From positions 165,440 through 229,439 of the forward strand of contig CAZOAG010000002.1 of the NCBI GenBank assembly GCA_964577805.1: 64,000 nt of DNA, in the 5' to 3' direction. Each line of letters opens with the position of its first letter. Position 1 is the first letter of the stretch. Made by a program: the position numbers and the translations under genes. This stretch comes from CAZPRW01 sp964577805 (GTDB taxonomy: Bacteria; Verrucomicrobiota; Verrucomicrobiia; Opitutales; JAIRKQ01). The notes beneath the pieces are model-generated. The model saw only the letters and a program-made list of their open reading frames with translations. It was not told where the DNA came from and did not search any database. Below are positions 19,290 to 28,932 of this stretch, one piece after another.

Positions 19290-21623
19290 ATGGTCGTAAG
19301 GAGACGGCAAAGTAAGATATCTGATGTTGCTTTTTATGGTGCTCGGGCAAAAGGCAAGGGTAGTAGTGTATTGTTGCGAACGAGTGTTTCTTGCTTGTTA
19401 TTATTGTCATTCGCGATGTTGTTATCAGTGATTTCTTTTTGGGGAAATAATTGGCTAAAAGTTCAATTTATACCTGGTAATATATCGAAATCAAAAATTG
19501 TTGCAGAGATTCCGTTTGAATATGTTAGTACTATCAAGACTGACCGATTGTATGAACAAAAAAAACATCAATCCAGCAATGTATTTAGCATCGATGAACG
19601 TAGTTATGATGGGTTCATAAGTGCTTTGAAATTATTAGATGAACAGATGGAGGTTTTTACCTATGAAAATACATTGACAGAAGTCGGTCGGGAAGAAATT
19701 CGAGAGTTTGTTAATGAATTTACTGCATCGAACACTATTAAGTTAGAGTGGCAAGATGTTGCTTTATTGATTAGTTCATTGTCTCCAATTGAACGCGCGC
19801 AAGTATTTCAAGAATGTATTGCTGTATTGCGTGAGATTGCAAAGGATGGTGTGTTTTCTGATGAAAATTCGCCTGATGGAGAATCATTGAGAACAGCGAG
19901 TTATCTTGGATTGAAACTAAAAGATGGTCGCCGACGGAATATTCGTACGGTAGAGTGGGCATTGCATTATGCTCGTATGCATTTGATGTCGATGGACATT
20001 GATCATGATATTGTAACGATATTATTTAATATTTTAAAACAGGGAATAAAACAGAATCTCGTATATGACGTAGATGCAAGTAAGGCAAAATTTGATCTGT
20101 TATTGAAATCAATGAAGCCTGTTCGAGTAAAGGTCAAACAAGGTGATGTTTTATTAGAGACGAACACTGTTATCAATGCAGAATCTTATGAAATATTAGC
20201 TGCCTATCAAAAAGCATTAAAATCAGCAAATTATATCGATTTTGGGTTCAATAAAGATTTTTATCCGAAATCATTTTTAGGTTTTGTTACATTGTTGGTA
20301 GTTGTTGTTTTTGTTAAATTATTGCCGAAACGACGACGATTGTCGCGTTCATTACTGATAAAATGCGGTATTTTGATAGTGTTTCAATTAATTGCATTAA
20401 GGTTGTGTATGCAAATAGGAGAGGCAGATGTTTTATCTAAGCAACATAGTATATTATGTGCATTGCATCTTTTCCCTCCTGCTCTATGTGCATCTGGAAT
20501 TGCTATGTTATTGTATGGTTCAGGATGTGCTTTTTTAGTAACATTTGTTGTGTCGGTGTTTTATACATTAATGGCATCAAAGGGTATTGAGTTTTTTACG
20601 TTATTGTTGGCGATAAATTTAATCTTTTTGAAATGTATCAAACATGTAAATTATCGTATCAAAATAGTGCGAGCAGGATGTGTGACTGGTGCTACGGCAG
20701 CTGTCATGATATTTGCTAAGAATTTTTTTGTCGGCACTGCTGTTGATGTGTTGATTTGTCAGTCAGTATGTGCTTCATTGATGGGTGTATTGTCTGGATT
20801 GTTTACAGCAGCATTGTTTTCAATATTTGAACGGTTGTTTTCGGCATACTCCAATATTACTTTATTAGAACTTACTGATTATAACCATCCTATATTAAAA
20901 AATTTACAAATGGCAGCACCAGGAACGTATAATCATAGTCTGCTGGTGTCCAACATTGCAGAGCAGGTCGCGATACAGGTAAATGCCAATCCGGTATTAT
21001 GTAAGACTGGTGCATTGTATCATGATATTGGAAAAATGTTGAAGGCAGAATATTTTATAGAAAATCAAAATAATCAGGTAAACTTGCATGATCAGCAAAC
21101 ACCATATATTAGTACATTAGTAATTAAAAATCATGTCAAAGATGGTGTTGATATTGCCAAAGAATACAGATTGCCGCCTTCGATAATTGACTTTATACAA
21201 CAACATCATGGGACAACATTGATTCATTTCTTTTATCAAAAAGCCAAAAAAGAATTGTTAGAAGAGTTTGATACCAACGATATGACACGTGAAGAAATGG
21301 ACAGCTTGATTGCTAGTAGGATAGATTCTGCTGCATTTCGATATGATGGTCCACGGCCACGGTCGAAAGAATTATTGATTGTCATGTTGGCAGATTCTAT
21401 AGAAGCGGCCAGCCGGAGCATGAAACGAATTACACACCAGGCTATAGAAAATCTTGTAAACACTATTTTTGATATAAAATTGAGAGATCATCAATTAGAT
21501 GAATGTCCTATAACATTCGAAGAAATACGGGATATGAAAAAAGCATTTGCATTGACTGTATTATCGATGATGCATTCTCGTATTTCTTATTCTTTAAGCG
21601 GTTCTTCTACAGGCAAAAAGTAG
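19290..21623 (+). CDS. pgpH: PgpH-type 7TM-HD cyclic-di-AMP phosphodiesterase
   Basis: The 777-residue protein has a basic N-terminus, a first membrane helix (about 31-50), an extracytoplasmic 7TMR-HDED domain (about 51-330), a multi-helix membrane block (about 330-520) and a cytoplasmic HD domain. HD motifs are APGTYNHSLLVSNIAE, GALYHDIGKM and QQHHGTTLI. This is the PgpH architecture, which hydrolyses c-di-AMP. In many genomes it stands directly before ybeY, as here, where only five bases separate the two. Substrate is inferred from the family. Confidence 0.93.
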   Translation: MVVRRRQSKISDVAFYGARAKGKGSSVLLRTSVSCLLLLSFAMLLSVISFWGNNWLKVQFIPGNISKSKIVAEIPFEYVSTIKTDRLYEQKKHQSSNVFSIDERSYDGFISALKLLDEQMEVFTYENTLTEVGREEIREFVNEFTASNTIKLEWQDVALLISSLSPIERAQVFQECIAVLREIAKDGVFSDENSPDGESLRTASYLGLKLKDGRRRNIRTVEWALHYARMHLMSMDIDHDIVTILFNILKQGIKQNLVYDVDASKAKFDLLLKSMKPVRVKVKQGDVLLETNTVINAESYEILAAYQKALKSANYIDFGFNKDFYPKSFLGFVTLLVVVVFVKLLPKRRRLSRSLLIKCGILIVFQLIALRLCMQIGEADVLSKQHSILCALHLFPPALCASGIAMLLYGSGCAFLVTFVVSVFYTLMASKGIEFFTLLLAINLIFLKCIKHVNYRIKIVRAGCVTGATAAVMIFAKNFFVGTAVDVLICQSVCASLMGVLSGLFTAALFSIFERLFSAYSNITLLELTDYNHPILKNLQMAAPGTYNHSLLVSNIAEQVAIQVNANPVLCKTGALYHDIGKMLKAEYFIENQNNQVNLHDQQTPYISTLVIKNHVKDGVDIAKEYRLPPSIIDFIQQHHGTTLIHFFYQKAKKELLEEFDTNDMTREEMDSLIASRIDSAAFRYDGPRPRSKELLIVMLADSIEAASRSMKRITHQAIENLVNTIFDIKLRDHQLDECPITFEEIRDMKKAFALTVLSMMHSRISYSLSGSSTGKK

Positions 21624-21628
21624 CAATC

Positions 21629-22090
21629 ATGGGACGCAATATTGATGTTTTTAGTGATGTTGATGGGTTGACTTTTGAACATCATGACGTTTATAATTTG
21701 TTTGAATGTCTTGATATGACAGAGTATGCTATTGGATCTGGTGATCTATCAGTGGTTTTTTTGAATGAAATATCGATGAAGGACCTTCATGAGCAATATT
21801 TACGAGATGATACGCTAACGGATGTAATAACATTTGATGGTGACAGCAGCATGTCATTCGCTGGTGAGATTTGTGTTAGTCCAGATTATGCAACCGTCAG
21901 TAGTCAAGAACATAATGTTACGTTTTCTGAGGAATTATCATTGTATTTAGTACATGGATATTTGCATTTATACGGATTGAATGATATTTTGCAGGAAGAC
22001 ATTGCGATGATGCGGTCAGCAGAAAAAAAATGTATGAATATATTGCGTGAGAAAGGTTTAATTCCGAAATTTAATTATATATCGCAATAG
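21629..22090 (+). CDS. ybeY: endoribonuclease/rRNA maturation factor YbeY with altered metal site
   Basis: YbeY is a single-strand endoribonuclease for 16S rRNA 3' maturation and ribosome quality control. The 153-residue protein has DVITFD and the metal region HGYLHLYGLND. In the family this reads H-G-x-L-H-L-x-G-x-D-H, with three zinc His. Here His109 and His113 are present but the third position is Asp119. Asp can bind zinc, so activity may remain. The start at 21629 follows the pgpH stop and is where similarity starts; the frame is open upstream inside pgpH. Confidence 0.92.
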   Translation: MGRNIDVFSDVDGLTFEHHDVYNLFECLDMTEYAIGSGDLSVVFLNEISMKDLHEQYLRDDTLTDVITFDGDSSMSFAGEICVSPDYATVSSQEHNVTFSEELSLYLVHGYLHLYGLNDILQEDIAMMRSAEKKCMNILREKGLIPKFNYISQ

Positions 22091-22145
22091 TGTTGCTAAG
22101 CGCATCTATTTTGCTACCGTATTGTGTTACCAATTAAGGAAAGTT

Positions 22146-22460
22146 ATGAGTGATAGAGAGATCATTATATCTGGTGTTCATATTGATTTAACTGATGCAA
22201 TAAAGTCTATGGTCAATGAGAAAGCACAGAAGTTATTTGCTCACAATAGTGCTATTATTCGTGTTAGAGTATCATTGGAAGTGTCGAAGAATAAAGCGCA
22301 CCAAGATGAGTTTATTGCTCGTGGAAAGATAGAAATTGGTGGGCCAGATATAGAAGCAAGTGCAGCTACAAATGATCTGTATAAGTCGATTGATGATATG
22401 ATAAATAAGCTCGACAGACAATTGGTTGATCAAAATAAGATAAATGCATCACATCGTTGA
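22146..22460 (+). CDS. hpf: ribosome hibernation promoting factor (HPF/RaiA family)
   Basis: The 104-residue protein is a short-form HPF/YfiA that binds the 30S decoding region and silences ribosomes in slow growth. Typical stretches are IIISGVHIDLTDAIKSMVNEK and the strand with RVSLEVSK, followed by DDMINKLDRQL. The start at 22146 has AAGGA a few bases upstream; the frame is open from 22122. It ends before a bidirectional terminator shared with the convergent tgt. Confidence 0.9.
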   Translation: MSDREIIISGVHIDLTDAIKSMVNEKAQKLFAHNSAIIRVRVSLEVSKNKAHQDEFIARGKIEIGGPDIEASAATNDLYKSIDDMINKLDRQLVDQNKINASHR

Positions 22461-22489
22461 TGTGGTCTGTTTAAAGTTTTATTAAAAAT

Positions 22490-22527
22490 TTGTGGGACGA
22501 TATATTTCTGTCGTCCCAAATTTTTTA
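22490..22527. terminator. bidirectional terminator between hpf and tgt
   Basis: An 8-bp stem TGGGACGA (22493-22500) / TCGTCCCA (22511-22518) is flanked by a T-run downstream and an A-run upstream. It can therefore stop transcription from both convergent genes. Its right edge overlaps the tgt stop codon. Confidence 0.85.
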
Positions 22528-23718
22528 CTGTTGTGTCCAGGTATTATATTCTGATAAAAATGTATCATTCGATATCGATGTCCTGATGGTATTCATTAGT
22601 CGTACCATGAATCGTGCATTGTGGATTGTTAATAAATGTCCGCCGAGCATTTCTTTTGCTTTAAACAGGTGATGAATGTAGGATCGTGAAAAGTTTTTGC
22701 AGCAATAACAATCGCAATTGTTGTCGATAGGGTTTGTATCTGTTCGGAAACAATTATTGTTTATATTAATGAATTCTTTCCCGCCGTTCAAATGTGGGTA
22801 ACATAATGCACCGCCATGTCGCGCTAACCGTGTTGGATGTACGCAATCAAATGTATCAATTCCATGTTTTACGCCATTCCAAATGTCTGTAATTCCGCCA
22901 ATGCCAAGTAGGTGAGTTGGTCTATTATTGTTGATGTGACGGCTGACCATTGCAACAATATCATGCATTTGTTCTTTTGTCCCACCAAGACTACCGCCAA
23001 TGGCTTGCCCAAAGAAATCATGTTGTGATACGAAGTCAGAACTTATTATTCGTAAATCTTCATAAATTCCACCTTGAATAATTCCATAAAGGGCTTGGCT
23101 GTCATCATCGTTTTTATTAAATGCATTTAAACTGCGTAATTCCCATCGATGGCTCCGATTCATTGATTTTTCTGTATATGATTTTTCAACATGAAAAGGT
23201 GTGCACTCATCAAAGGTAAGTATAATGTCAGCCCCTAATTTTCGTTGTACTTCAATTGATATTTCTGGCGTTACAACGTGTTTTGATCCATCGATATATG
23301 AACGAAAAAATGCACCTTCTTCTGTAATTTTTAATAATGTACGATTACAAAAATTTGGTAAACTTCTGCGGCCTTTTATTTCATTTGCTACGCCACCATA
23401 TCCAAGACTGAATATTTGAAATCCTCCAGAATCTGTCAGCATTGGTTTGTCCCAGTTTAACATTTTATGCAGCCCACCATTAAGTGCGACAATATCAGCT
23501 GTCGGTTGTAACATTAAATGATATGTATTTGATAGCATTATTTCAGCACCAGTGTTCGACAGTTCTTCTGTGGATATTGATTTCATTGCGCCCTTGGTGG
23601 CACAAAAAATGAAATTTGGTGTGTTTACTACTCCATGTGGTGTGATTAATCGACCGCATCGTGCTTTACAATTTTTGCTCTGAGATGTTATTTCAAATCC
23701 AAAACGTTCAAATGACAT
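22525..23718 (-). CDS. tgt: queuine tRNA-ribosyltransferase
   Basis: Tgt exchanges guanine 34 of GUN-anticodon tRNAs for the queuosine precursor. Motifs are LSNTYHL, TDSGGFQIFSLG with the catalytic Asp, the nucleophile region FDCVHPTRLARHG, and a C-terminal zinc site CDCYCCKN followed by His. The start is placed at MSFERFGFEI, 397 residues; 14 residues of upstream open frame are not Tgt-like. The DCVHPTRLAR form differs slightly from the common DCVMPTRNAR. No other queuosine gene lies in the window. Confidence 0.96.
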   Translation of the reverse strand: MSFERFGFEITSQSKNCKARCGRLITPHGVVNTPNFIFCATKGAMKSISTEELSNTGAEIMLSNTYHLMLQPTADIVALNGGLHKMLNWDKPMLTDSGGFQIFSLGYGGVANEIKGRRSLPNFCNRTLLKITEEGAFFRSYIDGSKHVVTPEISIEVQRKLGADIILTFDECTPFHVEKSYTEKSMNRSHRWELRSLNAFNKNDDDSQALYGIIQGGIYEDLRIISSDFVSQHDFFGQAIGGSLGGTKEQMHDIVAMVSRHINNNRPTHLLGIGGITDIWNGVKHGIDTFDCVHPTRLARHGGALCYPHLNGGKEFININNNCFRTDTNPIDNNCDCYCCKNFSRSYIHHLFKAKEMLGGHLLTIHNARFMVRLMNTIRTSISNDTFLSEYNTWTQQ

Positions 23719-23819
23719 ATTCCGACTGATTTGAAAACAAAAATGGGAAATGCCAAGCATTCTCTCATTGCCGTTGAAAATTTCACTATTGAATTGTGGT
23801 TTTTATTATGATGGTTTTT

Positions 23820-25034
23820 TTAAAAATCGCTTGAGGCATTATCAATGCGAGGAACAATATCTATTGTATTAGTTAATGACACTTCATCGTGTTCCGTTCC
23901 TAATGCTTGCAATCGTTTTGCTTGTGGGATTAGACGTGATTCAGCAGATGCCCGCATGTTATTGAATGCTTGTACGCTATCCGATAAAGTTTTTCCCATT
24001 TTATTAAAATGCGACATGAATTTTGACAACCGTTTATATAGCTCAGTTCCTGTTGTGATGATATCGCGTGCTTCATCTGCTAATCGTTCCTGTTTCCACC
24101 CATACGATATTGCTTTTAATAACGCGATCAATGTTGTAGGCGTTGCTAATATTACACGTTTTGACACCCCAAATTCCAATAAATCAGCATTTGCACGGAA
24201 TGCGTCGCTCAAAAAATTTTCACCTGGCAAGAATAATACCACAAATTCTGGACATGATTGAAATTGCGACCAATAATTTTTGTCACTAAGAGATTCTATA
24301 TGTCGTTTTATTTGTTTTGAAAATGTGGCAAGTGCAGCGCTTTTTTCTGATATTGATTGTGCAGATGTTGCTTCAAGATATCCTGTTAATGGTGTTTTAG
24401 CATCGACCACAATAGTGCGTGCATTTGGCAGTTTTATTATCATATCAGGTCGTATAATATTGCCGTCAGAATCATTTGTCTGTGCTTGTTCTTCAAAATC
24501 GACATGCTCTTGCATTCCAGCAAGTTCTACTGTACGACGTAATTGCATCTCTCCCCATTGTCCACGAACATCCGGCTTACGTAGAGCATTGCATAGATTA
24601 TTCGTTTCTTCTTGTAGCGCAATATTTGCTTGGTTTGCTAATTTTAATTGTTCTGATAAGCTAGAATATGCATGTTGGCGTTGAGTTTCCAATGTTTGTA
24701 ATTTTGTATCGAATAATTTAAGAATGTCTTCTATTGGCTTTACGGCATTTCCGAACCCAGATTTTGCATCATTTGCCATTGAAGAGAACGACTGTTGTGC
24801 CATTAAAAGAAATGCTTCATTGTTGTCGCGCAACGCTTTTGCTGACAGCTGTTCAAATTGTTCTTTCCATTGTTGCTGCAGAATATTGTTTTCTGATATT
24901 CGTTCATTCGCAACGGCCAACCGAAGTTCACTTTCCGCAAGTTTATGACGTAATTGATATGCCTCTGAAGTTCGTTTTTTCGCAATTATACATGCGATCA
25001 CAGAGATTATTGCTAAAATGATTAATGCCGCCAT
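23820..25034 (-). CDS. rmuC: RmuC-family DNA recombination protein
   Basis: The 404-residue protein starts with a membrane helix (about 2-18), continues with a long coiled coil (about 25-150) and then an RmuC nuclease-fold domain. Diagnostic are RGQWGEMQLRRTVELAGM, KLPNARTIVVDAKTPLTGYL and FLPGENFLSDAF. RmuC limits inversion at short inverted repeats; its biochemistry is little known. It follows dapA with six bases between them on the minus strand. Confidence 0.93.
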   Translation of the reverse strand: MAALIILAIISVIACIIAKKRTSEAYQLRHKLAESELRLAVANERISENNILQQQWKEQFEQLSAKALRDNNEAFLLMAQQSFSSMANDAKSGFGNAVKPIEDILKLFDTKLQTLETQRQHAYSSLSEQLKLANQANIALQEETNNLCNALRKPDVRGQWGEMQLRRTVELAGMQEHVDFEEQAQTNDSDGNIIRPDMIIKLPNARTIVVDAKTPLTGYLEATSAQSISEKSAALATFSKQIKRHIESLSDKNYWSQFQSCPEFVVLFLPGENFLSDAFRANADLLEFGVSKRVILATPTTLIALLKAISYGWKQERLADEARDIITTGTELYKRLSKFMSHFNKMGKTLSDSVQAFNNMRASAESRLIPQAKRLQALGTEHDEVSLTNTIDIVPRIDNASSDF

Positions 25035-25040
25035 AATTGT

Positions 25041-25907
25041 TTATGCGACAAGACTCATTAATGATTTTTTCGATGATGCTGACAATTGCCCGAGGGGAGG
25101 TCGACATTCATCAGACGTGATTATTCCTGCTTGTTTCAGAAGGAATTTTACTGGTAATGGGTTGGTCTCTATGAATAATCTACTCATAGTAGGTAACATA
25201 GAATGGTATACTGATAATGCATTTCGGAAGTCTGATGCATATGCTAATCGTACCATATTTGACATTTCTCGTGGTTGCAAATTCGACATAACGCTGACAA
25301 CACCAACTGCCCCGAGTGACATAAATGGTAATGTCATAGAATCATTTCCGCTGAATACAAAAAAGTCCTGATTGTTTTGATGCGTGATTTCTTCTATACG
25401 TGAACAATTTTCAGACGCTTCTTTTATTGCTACAATATTACTAAATTTATCATGCAATTTCATAGCAGTATCGACACCAATTTCTACACCGGTTCTAGAC
25501 GGTACAGAATATAGCATTATTGGTTTATCTGTTGCACTTGCTATTTCACTATAATATTGACAGAGCCCCATCTGCGTTGGTTTGTTGTAATATGGTGTGA
25601 CTGCCAACATTCCATCGACTCCGATATCATGTGCTAATTTTGTCTTTTTGACAGCGTGTTCTGTCAGACATGATCCAACACCTGCAAATACTTTGATTTT
25701 GTCATTTGCAGCTTCAACAGCAGTTCTTAATAACGAACAGAATTCATTCTCTGTCAGCACAGGAGATTCTCCTGTCGTGCCACATACGACAACGCCATCA
25801 ACGCCACCATTGATTTGATGTGATATCAAGTGCTTAAAATCATCTATTGCAATGTTTCCGTTAATAAATGGTGTTACTAAAGCAGTATAAACTCCCTTAA
25901 GTATCAT
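25041..25907 (-). CDS. dapA: 4-hydroxy-tetrahydrodipicolinate synthase
   Basis: DapA condenses pyruvate and aspartate semialdehyde toward lysine and diaminopimelate. Motifs are VVCGTTGESPVL, TPYYNKPTQMGL, the Tyr in LYSVPSRTG, and the Schiff-base Lys162 in AIKEASEN. I choose the ATG at 25907 because AGGAGGT stands just upstream on the minus strand; this also starts the family motif ILKGVYTALVTPF. It is followed closely by rmuC. The diaminopimelate need agrees with a peptidoglycan-making cell with FtsQ. Confidence 0.97.
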   Translation of the reverse strand: MILKGVYTALVTPFINGNIAIDDFKHLISHQINGGVDGVVVCGTTGESPVLTENEFCSLLRTAVEAANDKIKVFAGVGSCLTEHAVKKTKLAHDIGVDGMLAVTPYYNKPTQMGLCQYYSEIASATDKPIMLYSVPSRTGVEIGVDTAMKLHDKFSNIVAIKEASENCSRIEEITHQNNQDFFVFSGNDSMTLPFMSLGAVGVVSVMSNLQPREMSNMVRLAYASDFRNALSVYHSMLPTMSRLFIETNPLPVKFLLKQAGIITSDECRPPLGQLSASSKKSLMSLVA

Positions 25908-26062
25908 AATAGACCTCCTGTAGGACACAGAATGATTTAAATGTTGTGATGAAAGGCAATAGCAAAAATGTCAGCATGGGATCATTGAGACGTAATACTA
26001 TGCTTTAATGGTATTGTTTGTCATTTTATCGACATAACGTGTCTATGATGGGCGTTAAGTGC

Positions 26063-26090
26063 TTGACTTGTTTTTTTGTAGTTTTTATTA
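26063..26090 (+). promoter_or_regulatory. candidate promoter for marC
   Basis: TTGACT (26063-26068) is followed after 16 bases by TTATTA (26085-26090). The AAGGAGG ribosome-binding site of marC begins about 10 bases later. The -10 element is imperfect, but spacing matches the rRNA and tRNA promoters in the window. Confidence 0.4.
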
Positions 26091-26112
26091 ATGCACAACC
26101 AAGGAGGTTATT

Positions 26113-26796
26113 ATGATGTCCGGTTTGCAATATTTTTTACAATATTTTACGAAATTATTCGTAGTGATTAGCCCGTTGGCTATTATTGCGCTGTTCGTAA
26201 GTATGACTGCTCCATTTACGCCAAAAGAGCGTATCAAGACTGCTAAGGTTGGTACAGCTGTTGCTTATGGAACGATGTTATTTTTTGCCTTAACAGGGGA
26301 GGCAATGTTCGAGTTCCTTGGCATTACAATGGGGGCGTTTTATATTGCCGGTGGTATTATCATATTCCTTATAGGTCTTTCGATGTTGCGCACTGAAGAG
26401 GCAGAGGAAACTATTACAGAGGAAGAAATTCAGGCTGGTACATCTACCAAGCAGAACAAAGTAGATATATCTATCACGCCGTTCGGAATTCCTATAATTT
26501 GTGGTCCTGGATGCATTACTGCCGTTGTTACATTGCAGAGCCAAGCAAATGGTGTTGGACAATATTTGATAGGATTATTGGCTGTTACATCGGTTGCTGG
26601 ACTGCTTTATTATTTACTGTTCTTGAGCGCAAAAGGGGCTGGTTGGTTGACTCCAACGATTTTAAAATTGAGCTACCGTTTGTCAGGATTGATATTGGCA
26701 GCATTGGCAGTGCAAATGATTGTTACAGGAATGAGACATAGTGACATCGCTATATTGTCAGAACGTCCTGCCATCGTTGAAAATGTAGAACAATAA
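26113..26796 (+). CDS. MarC-family membrane protein
   Basis: The 227-residue protein has six predicted membrane helices. It begins LFVVISPLAIIALFVSM, close to the NP-rich start of the MarC/UPF0056 family, and contains ITPFGIPIICGPGCITAVVTL, the conserved P-x-x-x-GPG segment. The transported substrate of the family is unknown, despite the old link with multiple antibiotic resistance. AAGGAGG lies before tandem Met codons. A terminator follows. Confidence 0.9.
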   Translation: MMSGLQYFLQYFTKLFVVISPLAIIALFVSMTAPFTPKERIKTAKVGTAVAYGTMLFFALTGEAMFEFLGITMGAFYIAGGIIIFLIGLSMLRTEEAEETITEEEIQAGTSTKQNKVDISITPFGIPIICGPGCITAVVTLQSQANGVGQYLIGLLAVTSVAGLLYYLLFLSAKGAGWLTPTILKLSYRLSGLILAALAVQMIVTGMRHSDIAILSERPAIVENVEQ

Positions 26797-26821
26797 TAAA
26801 ATAATATTTTTTTTGAAAATT

Positions 26822-26851
26822 ACGGAAGGGGAGTCGCTCTTCCGTTTTTTT
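26822..26851. terminator. terminator between marC and fmt
   Basis: The stem ACGGAAG (26822-26828) / CTTCCGT (26839-26845) is followed by TTTTTT. It lies between convergent genes and can serve marC directly. Confidence 0.8.
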
Positions 26852-27830
26852 ATTTTTTTTGAACGATTAAGTTTGTCATTGTGCAAGAGGTTACAGATGA
26901 TCCTATAGGCATATTGAATCCATTGATAAAATCACGAAATGACATCATTTTCCCTCCTGGTTTTTGAATGCGCCCAATAGACAATATGCCATCAGCTGTG
27001 GATATTTTTAATATGTTGGATGTTTCAATTATTGTTCCAGGATCGGCAATATTATTGGTGTTTTCAACATGAATATCATCAATTCGCAGAATTGTACCGT
27101 TATATTCAATATAAGCACCAATATGCGGAGATAAAGCACGTGCTCTATTTTTTAACATTTGTGCAGATTTGTTAAAATCTAACATGCCATCTGATTTGTT
27201 CAGTTTTCTGGTAAATGTAGCTGCATTATGATCTTGTTCATGTGAGATGACAGCATTTTGACAGATCGCATCAATGTTTCTTTCTACAATTTTTGGAGAA
27301 ATGTTTGCTAATTTTTTTGCGACATCTGAATAATTGTCATTATTATCAACCGATACCTCTATTATATCGATAATATTTCCTGCGTCCATTTCTGAAACAA
27401 TATTCATGAGAGATATTCCTGTAGTTTTTTCTCCACATGCTATTGCTGTTTCTATAGGTGATGCACCGCGATATTTTGGTAATATAGATGCATGTAGATT
27501 ATAGATTCCAAGTTCAGGAAATGCTAATATATCATTTGATAAAATATGTCCATATGCCATTACGAAAATCAATTCGCAATTTAAATCACGCATCCATTCT
27601 ATCGTCGCACTATTAGGATGTGTAGGTGTCAACAATGGTACATTGTGTTCGTTGGCATATTGCGAAATGATTGTTTTTTGAACATTCTGCCCACGTCCTT
27701 TTGGTTTATCTGGTTGACTGATAATTCCGACAACATTTATTCTGTCATCGTGTAACATGTAATCTAATAGCGGTATTGAAATGTCATGTGAACCAAAAAA
27801 AACAACATTTGCTGCCATATTGTTATTCAT
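26850..27830 (-). CDS. fmt: methionyl-tRNA formyltransferase
   Basis: Fmt formylates initiator Met-tRNA using 10-formyl-tetrahydrofolate. Visible are VVFFGSHDISIPLLDY, QPDKPKGRG, MAYGHILS, the catalytic segment NLHASILPKYRGASPIETA with Asn and His, and SEMDAGNI. A C-terminal OB-like domain follows. The start overlaps the upstream aminotransferase gene by 8 bases; a Met at position 5 is an alternative. def is not beside it. Confidence 0.96.
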   Translation of the reverse strand: MNNNMAANVVFFGSHDISIPLLDYMLHDDRINVVGIISQPDKPKGRGQNVQKTIISQYANEHNVPLLTPTHPNSATIEWMRDLNCELIFVMAYGHILSNDILAFPELGIYNLHASILPKYRGASPIETAIACGEKTTGISLMNIVSEMDAGNIIDIIEVSVDNNDNYSDVAKKLANISPKIVERNIDAICQNAVISHEQDHNAATFTRKLNKSDGMLDFNKSAQMLKNRARALSPHIGAYIEYNGTILRIDDIHVENTNNIADPGTIIETSNILKISTADGILSIGRIQKPGGKMMSFRDFINGFNMPIGSSVTSCTMTNLIVQKK

Positions 27831-28932
27831 GTGTCGATAATATTATTTCGCAAACATATTCGATCTCATTTCGTTGTAACTCAGGGAAAATTGGTAAACT
27901 GATGACATCATTTGCTGCAATTTCAGCGTTTACAGTAAGTTTTGTATTTTTTTGATGTTTCATAAAACATTCTTGGCGATCGAGAGGGATAGGATAATAT
28001 ACATTGCATCCAATGTCATGTTGACGCAACGTTTGCAACATATCGTCTCGCTTGTTATTTTTTATTCTTATTGTGAACTGATTCCATGTATGTAGATTCC
28101 GAGCAGTTTCTGTTGGCAGAATAATATTTTCGCAAGCTGATAACATGTTAGTATAATAATCAGCATTCTTACGTCGTTGTTTTATATATTTATCGATATA
28201 TGGCAGTTTAAGATTTAGTAATCCTGCTTGCAAAGTATCTATACGGAAGTTCCCTCCAATATAATGATGATGATATTGTGGTCGCATGCCATGCATTCGT
28301 AATATTGTCATTTGTTCGGCGATATTGTCATCATTTGTACATACTAGTCCGGCATCTCCAAATCCGCCGAGATTTTTGCTTGGGAAAAAACTAAAACATC
28401 CAATCGTTCCAAATGTTCCACTTTGTTGGCCATCTCTCGTAGCTCCAAACGATTGAGCACAATCTTCTATTACCGCGATATTATGTTCATTGGCTAATGA
28501 TATAATTGATTCAATTTCTGCCATTTGTCCGAACAAATGTACAGGAATGATGGCTTTTGTCTGCGAAGAAATCTTTTTAGCAATATCGTCTATTGAAATA
28601 TTAAATGATATAGGGTCGATGTCTGCGAATATTGGTGTCGCCCCGAGTCGAGTGATACATCCTGCTGTCGCAAAAAATGTAAATGATGGACAAATTACTT
28701 CATCTCCAGGACCTATATTCAATGCCATTAATGCGACCAATAATGCATCTGTTCCAGAAGATACCCCGATTGCATGTTTTACGCCGAGATAATTGCTAAT
28801 ATTTTTTTCAAATTTTTCTACATCATCTCCTAATATAAATTTTCCTGAATCAAAAATTTCAGAAAATTTTTCTATAGCAAGCTGTTTTATATGTTCGTTT
28901 TGTCGTTTTATGTCAAAAAGAGGAACATTCAT
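27823..28932 (-). CDS. DegT/DnrJ/EryC1/StrS-type PLP aminotransferase
   Basis: This 369-residue enzyme should transfer an amino group to a nucleotide-linked keto-sugar, often for LPS or capsule building. Motifs are FILGDDVEKFE, VSSGTDALLVALMAL, CPSFTFFATA, VIEDCAQSFGA, and the PLP Lys in FSFFPSKNLGGFGDAG. The start MNVPLFDIKRQ is the family start. The sugar cannot be predicted; no other nucleotide-sugar gene is adjacent. It overlaps fmt by 8 bases, an unlikely functional pair. Confidence 0.93.
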   Translation of the reverse strand: MNVPLFDIKRQNEHIKQLAIEKFSEIFDSGKFILGDDVEKFEKNISNYLGVKHAIGVSSGTDALLVALMALNIGPGDEVICPSFTFFATAGCITRLGATPIFADIDPISFNISIDDIAKKISSQTKAIIPVHLFGQMAEIESIISLANEHNIAVIEDCAQSFGATRDGQQSGTFGTIGCFSFFPSKNLGGFGDAGLVCTNDDNIAEQMTILRMHGMRPQYHHHYIGGNFRIDTLQAGLLNLKLPYIDKYIKQRRKNADYYTNMLSACENIILPTETARNLHTWNQFTIRIKNNKRDDMLQTLRQHDIGCNVYYPIPLDRQECFMKHQKNTKLTVNAEIAANDVISLPIFPELQRNEIEYVCEIILSTHE

